A DNA stretch of 25,432 nucleotides from positions 1 to 25,432 of IMG/VR virus record IMGVR_UViG_3300037493_003860, one strand, 5' to 3'. Position 1 is the first letter of the stretch. Every line of letters begins with the position of its first letter. The translations under genes and the position numbers were made by a program. The notes beneath the pieces are model-generated. The model saw nothing but the letters and a program-made list of their open reading frames with translations. It was not told where the DNA came from and searched no databases. Source of the DNA: a virus. Positions 10,394-19,465 of the stretch are shown piece after piece.

Positions 10394-13336
10394 TTAGCGG
10401 GCTAGGGGCTTGTCGTCTTTGGGAAGCGTTGCGCCTGCGGACAGAACGCCGAGGCCCATCACTCCACTCATCCCAGCAAGGAGCTTGGAGCTTTGTTCTT
10501 GGGAGGGGTCGAACTTGGCGTTGACGGATCGAATGTCTTTCGGATCGAACACGACAACGACAGCGGCAGGTTTACGCGGATTTCCCTGCGGCCCGATATT
10601 GTCCATGATGCCGGGGTCACGAACGCCCCGAAGGATAACGCCGGGCGCTCCGTTCTCTTTGGCCTCTTTGATCACACGCTGCATGAACTCAGGGTCATAG
10701 CCGCCGCCGCCCATGTCCCACGTTTCGTAGTCTTTCAGATTTCTCGCGTAGACTGGATAGACCGCAGAGCCCTTGCTGTAGTAACGACCAACACCGTCAC
10801 CCATATCTACGCCGCGCGCATCCTTCTCAATGATTTTTGGCGCGTCTCGCTGTACGTATGCGCCGGGGAGATAGCTGTCAGCAACTGCGGGCGAGTTCGT
10901 CAGGAAGATTGCATCTTCGCCAAGCTGTAGGTCGGTCCTGATTTTCTTGGTGTCGAATTCGTCAAAGTCGCTGCTTGTGGCGTGAAACAGTTTGTAGCGC
11001 GTATCAAAGCCTTGCTGTTTCGCCCGCTCCATCCTGCTTCCCTCATCCATAGGGAGATCGCGAGAGCCTCCGAAGCCCGCCTGATCTGGCCTGCGTGGGG
11101 CCAGTGCGTTTGTCGGCGGTCCCTGCGGCGTCGGGGGCGGCTCCACGTTGAGGGGGTTGCGCGGGGGGCGGTTGCCGTAGATGCGGGCGAGGTTCTCGTC
11201 AGTCGCGCCGCCATAAAGAATGTCGGCCATGAGGTCGCGTTGGGCTTTAGTGTAGGAGCCGCTACGGGTCAGCGCCGCAAGGACCGTTGCGAGCGGGTTT
11301 GTTTTGAACGCCAGCGCGCTTTGCGCAATTTCGGCAGCGTTCTGAATGCCGCCCGCGCCGCCCATAGCTGCCTGCGATGTCGCAGAACCGATGTTAGGAT
11401 TGCGGCGCTGCGCCCCCTTGATGATGACCTGATCCGCGCGAATGCGGGCAACCAGGTTGTCAGCAACGTCCTTGTCAAACACAGCGCCGAGGATTTCGCG
11501 CATCCGCTCGCTTGCGATGCCGTCAATCCCGCGCGCCTTCTCGATATCCAGCGCCAGCTTTTCTACGGCGCCCATTTGCAGGGCCGTGAGCGGCTTGCCT
11601 TTCAGCCCTGAAGCCAGCGAGCGGACACGCTCAACCAGCATGTTACCGCCTGCGACTTCCTTGCCTTTTTCGCGAGCCTGACGCATCCGGGGAGCGTCGG
11701 CTCCTTCACGCACCGCAGCGTATTCCGGCATCAGCGCGTCGAGTTCTTTGACAACCGCCTCGCGCGCCCTCAACAGGGCTTCGCTTGGCCTGCTGCCGCC
11801 TGAGAATGCCTTGTCGATTGGCCGATCCAGCGCACGCTTGACCAAGTCCCATGTGCGGGCATTGCTGGGGGCCTGCCCTGCGGTCGTGGCAAGGCTTTCC
11901 GCTTCATTGATAGCAGCGCGAACATACTTCCCGACGATCCTGTCATCCGCGAGTTGCATGAGCCGCTCGGAGTTGACACCAGCGTGCTTGGAAAACAGCG
12001 CTTCGTAAGCTGGGCTGATCTCTTCGGACGCTTGCTTGATGGCTGCATCAAGATCAGTTGCAACGCTTGCGGGGTTGATATTTGTGGTTGCCTGCACATC
12101 CGAGAACAAGCGTCCGGTGCGCGTGCGAAACACGTCGTCTGCCTGCTGTATCGCCAATTCAGGGGCTTTGCCTGGAAGGCGCGAGAGGCCAACGCCAAGG
12201 TTCTGCGCTTGCTGCGTGGCGTCTGCCAGAGACACAGGCTTGTCGCCATACTGCGCAGTAAGGCTTGCTTTGACTTCATCAGCAGTCTTGCCTAGCGGCG
12301 CCAGCGCGTTCTGGAGAACGTTGGACACCACGCGCTCATCAAACCCTTTTGGGCGGAATGGCTTTGCCGCAGCACGCCAGCCACGGCCGGCAAGGCGCGG
12401 CGCAATCATCCCGGCAATCGCGCCAGTGCCAGGATTGATGATGTCCGGCCCGCCGCCTGACCCATCGCCTTCCGCCGCAAGAGCATCGCCTGCGCTACCC
12501 GCAAACGCTCCCACGCCACCGCCAACGATCCTGTCCGCATTATTCCGCAGGAAACTGCTCGGCTTGGGCTCTGCGGGGGCGCTGAAGGGCGCGGGCTGCG
12601 GCTGGGGGGCTGCGGCTTGCGCAACGGGCTTGCCCACAGGCGGGGCTCTGGTGGCCTGCATGGCTGCGCGTTCCAGATCAGCCACGTTCAGCGCAAGCGT
12701 GTTTCTCGGCACGGTCAGGCCGCGCGCTGTCATTGAGCCGGGAAGCATCTGAAGCGCTGCAAAGCTGCCCTCGATCGACGCCTGCTGCGCGCCTTGCGCG
12801 GCTTTGCCCATGTCGCCTTCAATGAGGCCAGCGCCAGCGTCACGCAGGCCCAGATAGGCACGGCCCGCCTCGTCCACGGGGCTGATGAAGTCCACAGCCT
12901 GCGTTGCGCCGAGAAGCGGGTCGGCCTGCAACGTGCGCGCCCAGCCTTCAAGGCCCCCGCCTGTCAGGCCCCTGACAGGAGCTTCAAGGCCGCGCGCCAC
13001 GTCCGCAATCAGGCTGTTCTGGTTGCCCGTGTCAGCCATGCGCGGCTGTTGGGCCTGCGGGCGGGCATACCCCGACTTTGCGAGCGGGTCTTGCACATAG
13101 CCCATCGCAGCCATGCGCTGCGGATCGGCAGGCTTGGCGTCGAACGCCGCGAAGCCGCCAGGAATGGCCGCAGCGGCTTCCTCAATGATGGCGTCAGTCT
13201 CGGAGCGGAGGGACGGGGCGGCAGGGGCGGCAGGCGCCGCCTGTCCCATCTGCTGAAGACGCAGACGCGCCTTCGCCTTGGCGATTGCCTGCCGCTGCTG
13301 CGGCGTCATCTGTGCGGGTTGGGTCTGATCGTTCAT
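10394..13336 (-). CDS. Large internal virion protein with ADP-ribosyltransferase-like C-terminal domain
   Basis: This 980-aa protein is Ala/Gln/Pro-rich at the N-terminus, mostly helical in the middle (about 330-720) and has small hydrophobic Gly/Ala stretches (about 270-300 and near the C-terminus, LLAGMSGVMGLGVLSAGATL). It sits where podoviruses encode internal proteins ejected with the DNA. Residues about 781-945 resemble the ADP-ribosyltransferase domain found in phage polyvalent proteins: RYKLFHATSSDFDEFD with His785, AIFLTNSPAVADSYL with Tyr822, ENGAPGVILRG, and VVVFDPKDIRSVNAKFDP. The usual catalytic Glu just before the VVFD strand is not obvious (PAAVVVVFDP), so activity is uncertain. 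If active it could modify a host protein at infection. The gene is joined to the upstream gene by ATGA. Confidence 0.75.
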   Translation of the reverse strand: MNDQTQPAQMTPQQRQAIAKAKARLRLQQMGQAAPAAPAAPSLRSETDAIIEEAAAAIPGGFAAFDAKPADPQRMAAMGYVQDPLAKSGYARPQAQQPRMADTGNQNSLIADVARGLEAPVRGLTGGGLEGWARTLQADPLLGATQAVDFISPVDEAGRAYLGLRDAGAGLIEGDMGKAAQGAQQASIEGSFAALQMLPGSMTARGLTVPRNTLALNVADLERAAMQATRAPPVGKPVAQAAAPQPQPAPFSAPAEPKPSSFLRNNADRIVGGGVGAFAGSAGDALAAEGDGSGGGPDIINPGTGAIAGMIAPRLAGRGWRAAAKPFRPKGFDERVVSNVLQNALAPLGKTADEVKASLTAQYGDKPVSLADATQQAQNLGVGLSRLPGKAPELAIQQADDVFRTRTGRLFSDVQATTNINPASVATDLDAAIKQASEEISPAYEALFSKHAGVNSERLMQLADDRIVGKYVRAAINEAESLATTAGQAPSNARTWDLVKRALDRPIDKAFSGGSRPSEALLRAREAVVKELDALMPEYAAVREGADAPRMRQAREKGKEVAGGNMLVERVRSLASGLKGKPLTALQMGAVEKLALDIEKARGIDGIASERMREILGAVFDKDVADNLVARIRADQVIIKGAQRRNPNIGSATSQAAMGGAGGIQNAAEIAQSALAFKTNPLATVLAALTRSGSYTKAQRDLMADILYGGATDENLARIYGNRPPRNPLNVEPPPTPQGPPTNALAPRRPDQAGFGGSRDLPMDEGSRMERAKQQGFDTRYKLFHATSSDFDEFDTKKIRTDLQLGEDAIFLTNSPAVADSYLPGAYVQRDAPKIIEKDARGVDMGDGVGRYYSKGSAVYPVYARNLKDYETWDMGGGGYDPEFMQRVIKEAKENGAPGVILRGVRDPGIMDNIGPQGNPRKPAAVVVVFDPKDIRSVNAKFDPSQEQSSKLLAGMSGVMGLGVLSAGATLPKDDKPLAR

Positions 13337-14784
13337 TGAGCGAACTCTGCACGCTCATCTTCCGTCATGACGTCCCAAAGCTCCTTGGGAACGCCAGCCG
13401 GAATGCCCGCTGATGGCGTCGGCTTGGCAAGCAGGAACGGCACGCCTTGCCGCGTCCGTGTCGCGCCCGTCGCGCCTGCCGGCCGTCCCGGCAGCACGGG
13501 AGCCTTGACCGCCTTATCTCGCGCGACTTGGATACCCTTCCGGTAGTAGCCCTGAAGCTCGTTTGCAGCTTTCAGGGCCTCGCCTACGCTGATGTTCTGA
13601 TCTTTGAGGCGTGTGATGGCTGCAGTCGCAGCCGCACCCTCCGTTTCCGTGATAGCGCCCGCGCCCTTCAGTTGATCGAAGGCGTTGAGGAATGCCTGGC
13701 TTGCAACCTGATTGACCAGCGCCTGAATGTCCGCGCCCTCTGTGCCGGGGATGGCGTACAGCTTGCCCTGCATCCCGTAGCGTTGGCCGATGTTTCGGCT
13801 CTTGAGATCGTCAATCGAGTTGATGGCCGTTGTGGAACGAAGCTCAATGCCGGGAAGGTCAAACGCGGCCTGACCTTGCGACTTGCCTTGCAGTGTCGCA
13901 CTCGCCACGGCTGCGGCGTTGCCCGCAACGTCAGGGAGCGACGCAATCTGCTGGGTTTGCGCATTGGGTATTCTGCTGGCGAGCGTGGGGACACCGCCGA
14001 CATCGACAATCTGCGTCTGCACGGGCTGGAAGCCGAGGTCTTTGATCGACCCGTCACGCATGACAGCCGTGGCGCGACCTGACGTCTGGTCGATGTGAAC
14101 CGACTGCACGCCCTGCGCCCCGCCTTCTCCGTTAATCTTCGCGGCGGGGGCTTTGACGCCCGTGTCTTCCATCTGTCCACTGGCGGTATTGAATGACCAG
14201 TAATTGCCGTTTCCGCCGACTTCGGTCGTCAGCTTGTCCGCGCCAGTTTTCGCAAGCTCCTGCTCTCTCAGCTTGATCTGCGCCGCCTCGTAAGCGCTCA
14301 TCGGCTTCGCCACTTCCGGCGAAATCCCCGCCTGCGCCGACAGCGCCGCGATCTGGCCGTCTAGCTCCTGGTCACTGAACTTCGACACGTCCAGCGGCAT
14401 CTGCGAGACGTCCTGCCCGATGATCTTGCTGATGGTCGGCGCGTTCTGTTGCCACCACTGGCCGCGCTGCGTCTCGGGGAGCGCGCGTTGCTGCTGCATG
14501 AGCGCGAGCGTCTGTTTCAGCTTGTCGCCTTCGGCGGCTTTTGCCTCGTCCTGGCTGGCCTTGTAGCCTTCCGGATCGAAGCTCTTGCGGAAGGCGTTCA
14601 GCCCGCCGCCGATTGCTTGCATCAGCGCATTGTTTGGCGGGGAAGGCATGGACTGTTGCAGGCCCATTGATCCGGTCGGGTTCATCGGGGCCGGCGCAGG
14701 CGGTGCCATCTGCGGGCTCATGTTGCGCGCAGCCGACTGCATGGGCTTCTGCATCATGCTGGCCGCGAGTGGGTTCTGGATCAT
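13333..14784 (-). CDS. Internal virion / structural protein, 483 aa
   Basis: I place the start at ATG 14784, which overlaps the upstream TGA as ATGA (14781-14784), rather than at a GTG four codons earlier. The first ~60 residues are rich in Met, Pro, Gln and Ala. Helical stretches with Gln/Glu follow, then a beta-like centre (NGNYWSFNTASGQMED, VQSVHIDQTSGRATAVMRDG). A C-terminal segment, SQAFLNAFDQLKGAGAITET followed by EGAAATAAITRL (about residues 360-395), matches a pattern I know from phage structural proteins (AF-LKG-G-IT-EG--A--AI-RL). The tail is Pro/Gly-rich. It lies between the glycine-zipper protein and the 980-aa protein, so it is probably ejected or internal. Confidence 0.72.
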   Translation of the reverse strand: MIQNPLAASMMQKPMQSAARNMSPQMAPPAPAPMNPTGSMGLQQSMPSPPNNALMQAIGGGLNAFRKSFDPEGYKASQDEAKAAEGDKLKQTLALMQQQRALPETQRGQWWQQNAPTISKIIGQDVSQMPLDVSKFSDQELDGQIAALSAQAGISPEVAKPMSAYEAAQIKLREQELAKTGADKLTTEVGGNGNYWSFNTASGQMEDTGVKAPAAKINGEGGAQGVQSVHIDQTSGRATAVMRDGSIKDLGFQPVQTQIVDVGGVPTLASRIPNAQTQQIASLPDVAGNAAAVASATLQGKSQGQAAFDLPGIELRSTTAINSIDDLKSRNIGQRYGMQGKLYAIPGTEGADIQALVNQVASQAFLNAFDQLKGAGAITETEGAAATAAITRLKDQNISVGEALKAANELQGYYRKGIQVARDKAVKAPVLPGRPAGATGATRTRQGVPFLLAKPTPSAGIPAGVPKELWDVMTEDERAEFAQ

Positions 14785-15944
14785 GTCGTCCACCACTTAT
14801 TTTTGTTGCCGTAGTCCACGATCCCGCCAAGCGCGTCACTGATGCCGGTTCCATAGCCCTTGTATGCGGATGACAGCGCATTCGCTCGAGCATCACCGGC
14901 TTTCATCATCGCATTGCCCGCGTTGACGCCGTAGTTACCCGCAGCGTTGGACGCAAGCTGCGAACTGGTCTGGTTCATCCCCGCCATGTCAGCAAGGCGG
15001 TTCGTATAGTCCCCGAACGCGCCGTAAGTGTTCCCGGCTAATGTCTTCGCGTAACGGCCCTCTGCGGCCCCGCTGATGCTCTTGCCCGCCGCGCCGAGGT
15101 TGCCCTTGATCTGGTCGAATTGATCGTTGCTGATCGTCGTGGCCAGCTTGGCGTAGGGGCTATCATAGAACTCCGCGAGCGGGTTGGACGGCGTGCCCAT
15201 TGCACCGCCAGATTGCCCCGCCATCTGCGCGCCACCGACAGGCACGTTGGTCTTGTCGGCAGTTGGCGCGAGCGTGCGGCCCTCGTTCTTGCCGAACTGG
15301 TTGTAATGCCAGTTGGCATATGCGTCCTGGTTGCCGCCGAACAGCGCCTTGATGTCGGGCTTGGCCCATTCCGCAGCGAGGTCAGGCTGCTGCATGTAAG
15401 CGGCGTAGTTGAAGCCGCCCGGCGCTTGCGTTGCCACCGTCTTCCAATCGTCGCCGCCGTTGCGGATCATGCCGCCGACAGCACCGCCGAGCGCGCTACC
15501 GATGGGGCCAAGACCGGGAATAAAGCTGCCCGCAACGCTACCGATCAGACCCGCAGCCGCGTTAGGCCCGCCGCCGCCCGAGCGCCCCTGCACGGGCTGG
15601 CCGGCGCCGAGGTTGGGCAGCATCTGCCCGCCCCCGCTCATCCCGCCGCTCATCCCACCGCCACCGTAGGCCGCCTGATAGTCCTGCGGCGCGATGCCGA
15701 ACAACGCCGCGAGCTTGTTGGAGGCCGCCCCGCCTGTCATGTAGCCCGGTGAGGCAAGCCCGCGCTGGTCCATGTAGATCTGACGCTGTAGCGCAGTCGT
15801 CTGGTTCGCTGCGTCCTGTTGCGCTTTGGCTGACGCCTGCCCGCCTTGGCCAGACATATAGCCGCCCGCAAGCGACGCGCCCGCATTGATCAACGCTGGC
15901 GCGTTGTCCATGGCGAACTTGATGACCGAATCCCAGCCACTCAT
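14781..15944 (-). CDS. DNA-ejection (pilot-like) protein with glycine-zipper segment, 387 aa
   Basis: The protein is rich in Gly, Ala and Asn. Residues about 130-160 contain a glycine-zipper hydrophobic stretch (AAGLIGSVAGSFIPGLGPIG, then SALGGAVGGMI), a type of segment found in phage proteins that insert into host membranes during DNA injection. A module with DIKALFGGNQDAYANWHYNQ then FGKNEGR (about 193-221) matches a repeat of the form A-x-HY-x(2)-FG-x(2)-EGR seen in phage and bacterial surface proteins. The C-terminus (about 315-385) is an Ala/Gly/Asn-rich helix pattern common in phage virion proteins and ends DALGGIVDYGNKNKWWTT. Its place downstream of the tail hub fits P22-like gene order (tail, then pilot proteins). 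Confidence 0.75.
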   Translation of the reverse strand: MSGWDSVIKFAMDNAPALINAGASLAGGYMSGQGGQASAKAQQDAANQTTALQRQIYMDQRGLASPGYMTGGAASNKLAALFGIAPQDYQAAYGGGGMSGGMSGGGQMLPNLGAGQPVQGRSGGGGPNAAAGLIGSVAGSFIPGLGPIGSALGGAVGGMIRNGGDDWKTVATQAPGGFNYAAYMQQPDLAAEWAKPDIKALFGGNQDAYANWHYNQFGKNEGRTLAPTADKTNVPVGGAQMAGQSGGAMGTPSNPLAEFYDSPYAKLATTISNDQFDQIKGNLGAAGKSISGAAEGRYAKTLAGNTYGAFGDYTNRLADMAGMNQTSSQLASNAAGNYGVNAGNAMMKAGDARANALSSAYKGYGTGISDALGGIVDYGNKNKWWTT

Positions 15945-15970
15945 GGTTATGCCGTCCTGATTTCTAGAAG

Positions 15971-16498
15971 TTACGGCGCGACGCCTTCAGCGTAGATCGC
16001 AACGCCGATTGATATGCTTGCCGTCGCCGCGAGGCTGTCGGTAACCGTGCAGGTTGCGATGTCCTCAGTCGTGGTGCCGATCGACACGAACCCGGAAAAG
16101 TCCGTTGTCGCAGACGTCGCCGCACCGATGGTGAAGTTCGCCAGGTCCAGAACCCATGCGTAGGTGTAAGGCCCCGTCCCGCCTGTTGGCGTCACGGTCA
16201 CTGTGTTGGTTGTCGCGGTGCCTGTGCCAACACGATCACCGAATGCGCTGGAAGGCGTTGCGGAGGCGTAGAAGCCTCCCGGAGCTGTCTGGCTGGCCAG
16301 CGTTGCGATGCCCGCCACCGCTCCCGTTGCCGTCGCCTGCGCTTGCGCTGCCGCAGCCTGGGCCTGTGTAACGCCGCTGTTGACGTTGCTTGTGAATGTC
16401 ACGCCGCCGGTCAGGTATTTGTACCACTCGACCGTCAATCGCCCGTCCTTGTCCACAATCGGCACAGCCAGCGATGGCGGATTAGGAGCCCTCGCCAT
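15971..16498 (-). CDS. Virion protein with Ig/PKD-like C-terminal domain, 175 aa
   Basis: The start is taken at ATG 16498, whose A is the last base of the upstream TGA (TGATG); a GTG directly before it is also in frame. The N-terminus RAPNPPSLAVPIVDKDGRLT followed by VEWYKYL is a familiar opening of phage tail-associated proteins. A helical linker (VTQAQAAAAQAQATATGAVA, about 43-62) leads to a Thr/Gly/Ala-rich beta domain (about 85-170) containing TPTGGTGPYTYAWVLDL, which looks like a PKD or Ig-like fold. It follows the gp10-like hub and may be a tail needle or hub accessory. The helix followed by a beta domain resembles a needle, but this is inference. Confidence 0.7.
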   Translation of the reverse strand: MARAPNPPSLAVPIVDKDGRLTVEWYKYLTGGVTFTSNVNSGVTQAQAAAAQAQATATGAVAGIATLASQTAPGGFYASATPSSAFGDRVGTGTATTNTVTVTPTGGTGPYTYAWVLDLANFTIGAATSATTDFSGFVSIGTTTEDIATCTVTDSLAATASISIGVAIYAEGVAP

Positions 16499-18315
16499 CA
16501 CAGATCCTCGTTGACCAGAACGCCCAGATAGGCCGCCGGCGCCGGGTCGGACTTGGAGAACTGGAACACCATGCCCGCGAGCTTCGTTCGCCCGCAGCGA
16601 TGCCAGACCGTGCGTTGATCGTAGACACCCTGCGCGCCCAGCTTGCGGTCACGCCAGTTGGTCCACGTATTGCCGCCATCGATTGACGCACGCATCCGCA
16701 CGATGGGATTGACACCCTGCCCGGTCGCCACGCCGATGCCCTTGGCGCTCTCAAGCCGCAGCGTGGTCACTGGCAGGCTATCGGGAACGCCCGACATGTG
16801 CGCCGTGAACTCGCGCACGATCTCCGTCCCCATCGTCGTCGTGTTTGCCATGCTCTCGGACGTGTAGTCCCGGCTCAATTCGTCAAATTGCCCCGTTCCA
16901 TCGCAGACGAACACGCGGCCCGCAGCCGTGATGATATCCGTGTAGCGCCACGAGTTTTGCAGGTTGGTTCCGCGTGTGTGCCATTCCTGCGTCAGCACGT
17001 CGAAGACCATGCACGCCGTGGGCGTCCTGTAGCTGATGAAGATGTGGCCGCGATCCTGGTAAGTCTTGCCGATGATGTTCGCAGCGCCTGCCGATCGCAG
17101 CGCCGCGGACACCCAAGGCTCAGAGACGATGGGCGAGCCGCCCTGACCCAGCCTGCGGACGTTGAACGCCTCGTCCACGAAGAAAAGCGAGTTGTCAGCC
17201 TTCACGATGCTATCACGGCACGCGCATCCGACTTGCTGCGTCATGCCCGCCTGCATGGCGAACGGGTCGGCGCTGTCGCCGGTCTGCGACCAGACTTCAA
17301 TCGTCTGCGAGCCCATGAGATAGTAGAACTCGCCCAGCACGCGGCCGGCCACGATGTCATCCGGCGAACTCTCGGCCGTGTAGTAATTCAGCGATGTTGT
17401 CGATTGCAGGTCAAGAACCGACGTAAACCCAAAGCGGTTCTTCCACGTCATCAGTCCGCGCTGGCCTAGCGTGTCCACGCTGGTAAAGACCGTTGCGCCT
17501 GCGTCTGATAGCAGGGTCGTGAAACCCGTATTCACAGGGCTGTCAGTGTAAGCAACCGTCGTGTTTGCCGCTGCTAGCGATGTCGTGCCGAAGGTGAACG
17601 CGCCGTCTGATTTCGTGGCAGTCACATAGCCGATGCGGACACGCGTCGTCAAAACCGTGGGCAATGCCGCAGCCGCAGCCGATGCGCTTGCGTAGCCCGT
17701 GGCGTTGGCTGGCGCCTCAATCGCCGTGATGGTCCCCGCGCTGTCGATGTCCAGCGCAACCGCGCCGAACAGGCCGAGCGGAACCACGTCATTGCCCGGC
17801 GCCGTACCTGCTGCAACGGCTGTCTTGTTGTAGACCGTTCCAGCTATCGAATAGCTGAAAGCGCCCGTTGCGACGTTTGCAGGGGTCGAGCCTATCGCAA
17901 GGTTGGCGTCAATCGTAATTCCGTCCGATGCCCGCCTGATATACGTCCCGTCCGACACATAAGGCTGGCCGTTGAACAGGCCAAAGCCCTGCGTCTCGGT
18001 GAATGCGAAATCCCCGCGATCAGTCCCGGCAATTGTCCCCGTGAGGCTGCTTGTCGTGTTGGAGCCCGGCGCAAACGTCGATAGCGTCGTCCCCTGCGCG
18101 ATCAGCACATTGCCCGAGGCGTGGCCGTCAGCCTGCCACATCCCACGGCACGCGCCGGCAAAGTCGGCACGCTGGAGACTGCCAGGCGCTTCGATCAGCA
18201 CATTCTCGCGCTGCGGGTCGTTCGGATGCGGTTCGCGATAGACGTTGTGGCACTTCTTCTCCGCAAGCCCCGTGACAACAGCAGAGGCTGCGGAAGTCGC
18301 CATAGGGACACGCAT
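16498..18315 (-). CDS. P22 gp10-like tail hub (packaged DNA stabilisation) protein
   Basis: This 605-aa protein matches the pattern of the P22 gp10 family, which closes the portal and holds packaged DNA with gp4. Visible hallmarks: N-terminal KKCHNVYREPHPNDPQRENV leading to a PG; the central YYTAESSPDDIVAGRVLGEF and YYLMGSQTIEVWSQTGDSAD segments; a DSIVKADNSLFFVDEAFNVR blade; and the repeated beta-propeller-like layout (HIFISYRTPTACMVFDVLTQ, then EWHTRG). The C-terminal part (VRMRASIDGGNTWTNWRDRK) looks like a sialidase-type repeat. The start ATG 18315 overlaps the stop of the connector gene as ATGA; an alternative Met lies four codons in. With the gp4-like gene just upstream, it defines a P22-type short tail. 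Confidence 0.85.
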   Translation of the reverse strand: MRVPMATSAASAVVTGLAEKKCHNVYREPHPNDPQRENVLIEAPGSLQRADFAGACRGMWQADGHASGNVLIAQGTTLSTFAPGSNTTSSLTGTIAGTDRGDFAFTETQGFGLFNGQPYVSDGTYIRRASDGITIDANLAIGSTPANVATGAFSYSIAGTVYNKTAVAAGTAPGNDVVPLGLFGAVALDIDSAGTITAIEAPANATGYASASAAAAALPTVLTTRVRIGYVTATKSDGAFTFGTTSLAAANTTVAYTDSPVNTGFTTLLSDAGATVFTSVDTLGQRGLMTWKNRFGFTSVLDLQSTTSLNYYTAESSPDDIVAGRVLGEFYYLMGSQTIEVWSQTGDSADPFAMQAGMTQQVGCACRDSIVKADNSLFFVDEAFNVRRLGQGGSPIVSEPWVSAALRSAGAANIIGKTYQDRGHIFISYRTPTACMVFDVLTQEWHTRGTNLQNSWRYTDIITAAGRVFVCDGTGQFDELSRDYTSESMANTTTMGTEIVREFTAHMSGVPDSLPVTTLRLESAKGIGVATGQGVNPIVRMRASIDGGNTWTNWRDRKLGAQGVYDQRTVWHRCGRTKLAGMVFQFSKSDPAPAAYLGVLVNEDL

Positions 18316-18671
18316 CAGAAATACTCAGCCCGCGTCGGCTTGTTGAACCGCTCGCCGCTCTGGACCAGACGCCGCAGGTTGCGTTCCGCCGTGGGCTCAT
18401 AGGTCTGACGGAATGATGCAGCCTGCCCGCCGTCCATGTAGTCGTCTGCCGCATGGCAGGCGACGTAGGTCGCGAGGTCTTCCAGCATCGACTGCGGACA
18501 CGCGCTGTCGGACCAGTAGGCAATGCCAAGGTCGCGCAGCTTCTCGTTGACGCTGGCAATCAGCCCCTCAATCAGCGCGGTGTCCTCGGCTTCCGCCGTC
18601 TCGCCTGCTTGCAGCACCTTGAGCTTTTGCAGCACGCGGTTGCGCAGTTCGGCAAGGGTCGCGTCAGCCAT
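18315..18671 (-). CDS. gp4-like head-tail connector / tail accessory protein, 118 aa
   Basis: This is a small helical protein with the pattern LAELRNRVLQKLKVLQAGET (5-24), EDTALIEGLIASVNEKLRDL (29-48), then AYWSDSACPQSMLEDLATYV and ACHAADDYM. I associate this layout with head-completion/adaptor proteins encoded just before gp10-like hubs. Such proteins bind under the portal and form the platform for the hub. It overlaps the preceding gene by 8 bases and the hub gene by ATGA. The call rests on position plus pattern; distant gp6/gp15-type adaptors are the alternative. Confidence 0.68.
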   Translation of the reverse strand: MADATLAELRNRVLQKLKVLQAGETAEAEDTALIEGLIASVNEKLRDLGIAYWSDSACPQSMLEDLATYVACHAADDYMDGGQAASFRQTYEPTAERNLRRLVQSGERFNKPTRAEYF

Positions 18672-19005
18672 TGACCACCTCGGCTTCGATCACTTCCAGC
18701 GGCTCACGCGTTGCGCCCTCGAGCGCCGCGCGCAGGCGTTCGATGCCCCAGCGCTTGTCATAGGTCACGCCAAGGTCATCGAGCTGCTGCTTGATGATTG
18801 CTCGCTCGTCCTGTTCCGGGTTGCCTTTCGGCGCGGGGGCATTCTCCGGGGCTTCCGTGAAATGCGGATTGCCCCGGAGCTTGTTGACCTGCCACGGGAG
18901 CAGATGCCCCACGTCAACAGATTGCCCAACCGGGAACGTCACGTGAAAGAGGGAGCAGAACTCTGCCCCCTCATCCTCGTCACCCTTCCAGATGAACACC
19001 GTCAT
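18664..19005 (-). CDS. Hypothetical protein with HeH/LEM-like C-terminus, 113 aa
   Basis: The N-terminal half (TVFIWKGDEDEGAEFCSLFH, then VTFPVGQSVDVGHLLPWQVN) looks like a small beta fold. After a Pro/Asn-rich linker (ENAPAPKGNPEQDE), residues 69-95 (AIIKQQLDDLGVTYDKRWGI, then ERLRAALE) fit the helix-extended-loop-helix pattern (I-x(2)-L-x(3)-G-x-x-Y-x(5)-L-x(2)-AL), seen in small phage proteins near head genes. The ATG overlaps the stop of the decoration-like gene (ATGA at plus 19002-19007), and the end overlaps the connector gene by 8 bases. It is probably a minor head protein or assembly factor. Confidence 0.65.
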   Translation of the reverse strand: MTVFIWKGDEDEGAEFCSLFHVTFPVGQSVDVGHLLPWQVNKLRGNPHFTEAPENAPAPKGNPEQDERAIIKQQLDDLGVTYDKRWGIERLRAALEGATREPLEVIEAEVVNG

Positions 19006-19439
19006 CAGGAGGTCGTTGCGTCTTCCTGGATGCCAAAAAGCACCAGGATGATTGTGCCGGCCGCGCCCGTGGTGGCGTTCGCCGCCGCAACGCCAGTGAT
19101 CAGCGTTTTGTCACTGTATTTGTACCCGAGCCCGGTCGTTGCAATCGCTGACGACACGGTGCCTGTGCCGGCGACAGTCGAAGCTGCAAAGATACGATCG
19201 GCATCGCCCGAGTCCCCAACGTTCAGGGTCAGGGTCGGGCCGCCGGTATCCATGTCGGTTGCTTCGATGGTCGCGTGCATAAGCCGGAAGTTCTTCGGCA
19301 CATAACCGAAGTTGATGGTGTCCGAAGTCGAGGGAGCTGCTGTGCAAGCCACCTCAAAATAGAACGCCTTCAGGTTGTTGGCCAGCCCGTGTGTCGGGAC
19401 CGGCTTCGTCAGGTAGTCAACGGCTGAATAGGTAGCCAT
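19005..19439 (-). CDS. Capsid decoration-like protein, 144 aa
   Basis: The gene starts at ATG 19439 with AAGGAGA upstream, 26 bases after the major capsid stop. The protein is beta-rich, with high Thr, Ala and Gly: TSDTINFGYVPKNFRLMHAT, MDTGGPTLTLNVGDSGDADR, FAASTVAGTGTVSSAIATTG and a C-terminal TGAAGTIILVLFGIQED. This layout (an exposed-loop beta-sandwich following the capsid gene) is typical of decoration or head-stabilising proteins. The start MATYSAVDYLTKPVPTHGLA does not show a known signature. The assignment is by position, size and composition. Confidence 0.6.
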   Translation of the reverse strand: MATYSAVDYLTKPVPTHGLANNLKAFYFEVACTAAPSTSDTINFGYVPKNFRLMHATIEATDMDTGGPTLTLNVGDSGDADRIFAASTVAGTGTVSSAIATTGLGYKYSDKTLITGVAAANATTGAAGTIILVLFGIQEDATTS

Positions 19440-19465
19440 GTTTATTTCTCCTTATCCAGCTACAA

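Noticed and set aside
10982-15752. Plus-strand frames of 200-240 codons opposite the internal virion proteins (10982-11611, 12036-12752, 13447-14082, 15120-15752)
   Set aside because: All are antisense to tightly coupled minus-strand genes, lack ribosome-binding sites and have Arg/Ala/Cys-skewed shadow composition.
18523-19305. 260-aa plus-strand frame opposite the connector genes
   Set aside because: Antisense shadow; the minus-strand genes have overlapping starts and stops and recognisable patterns.
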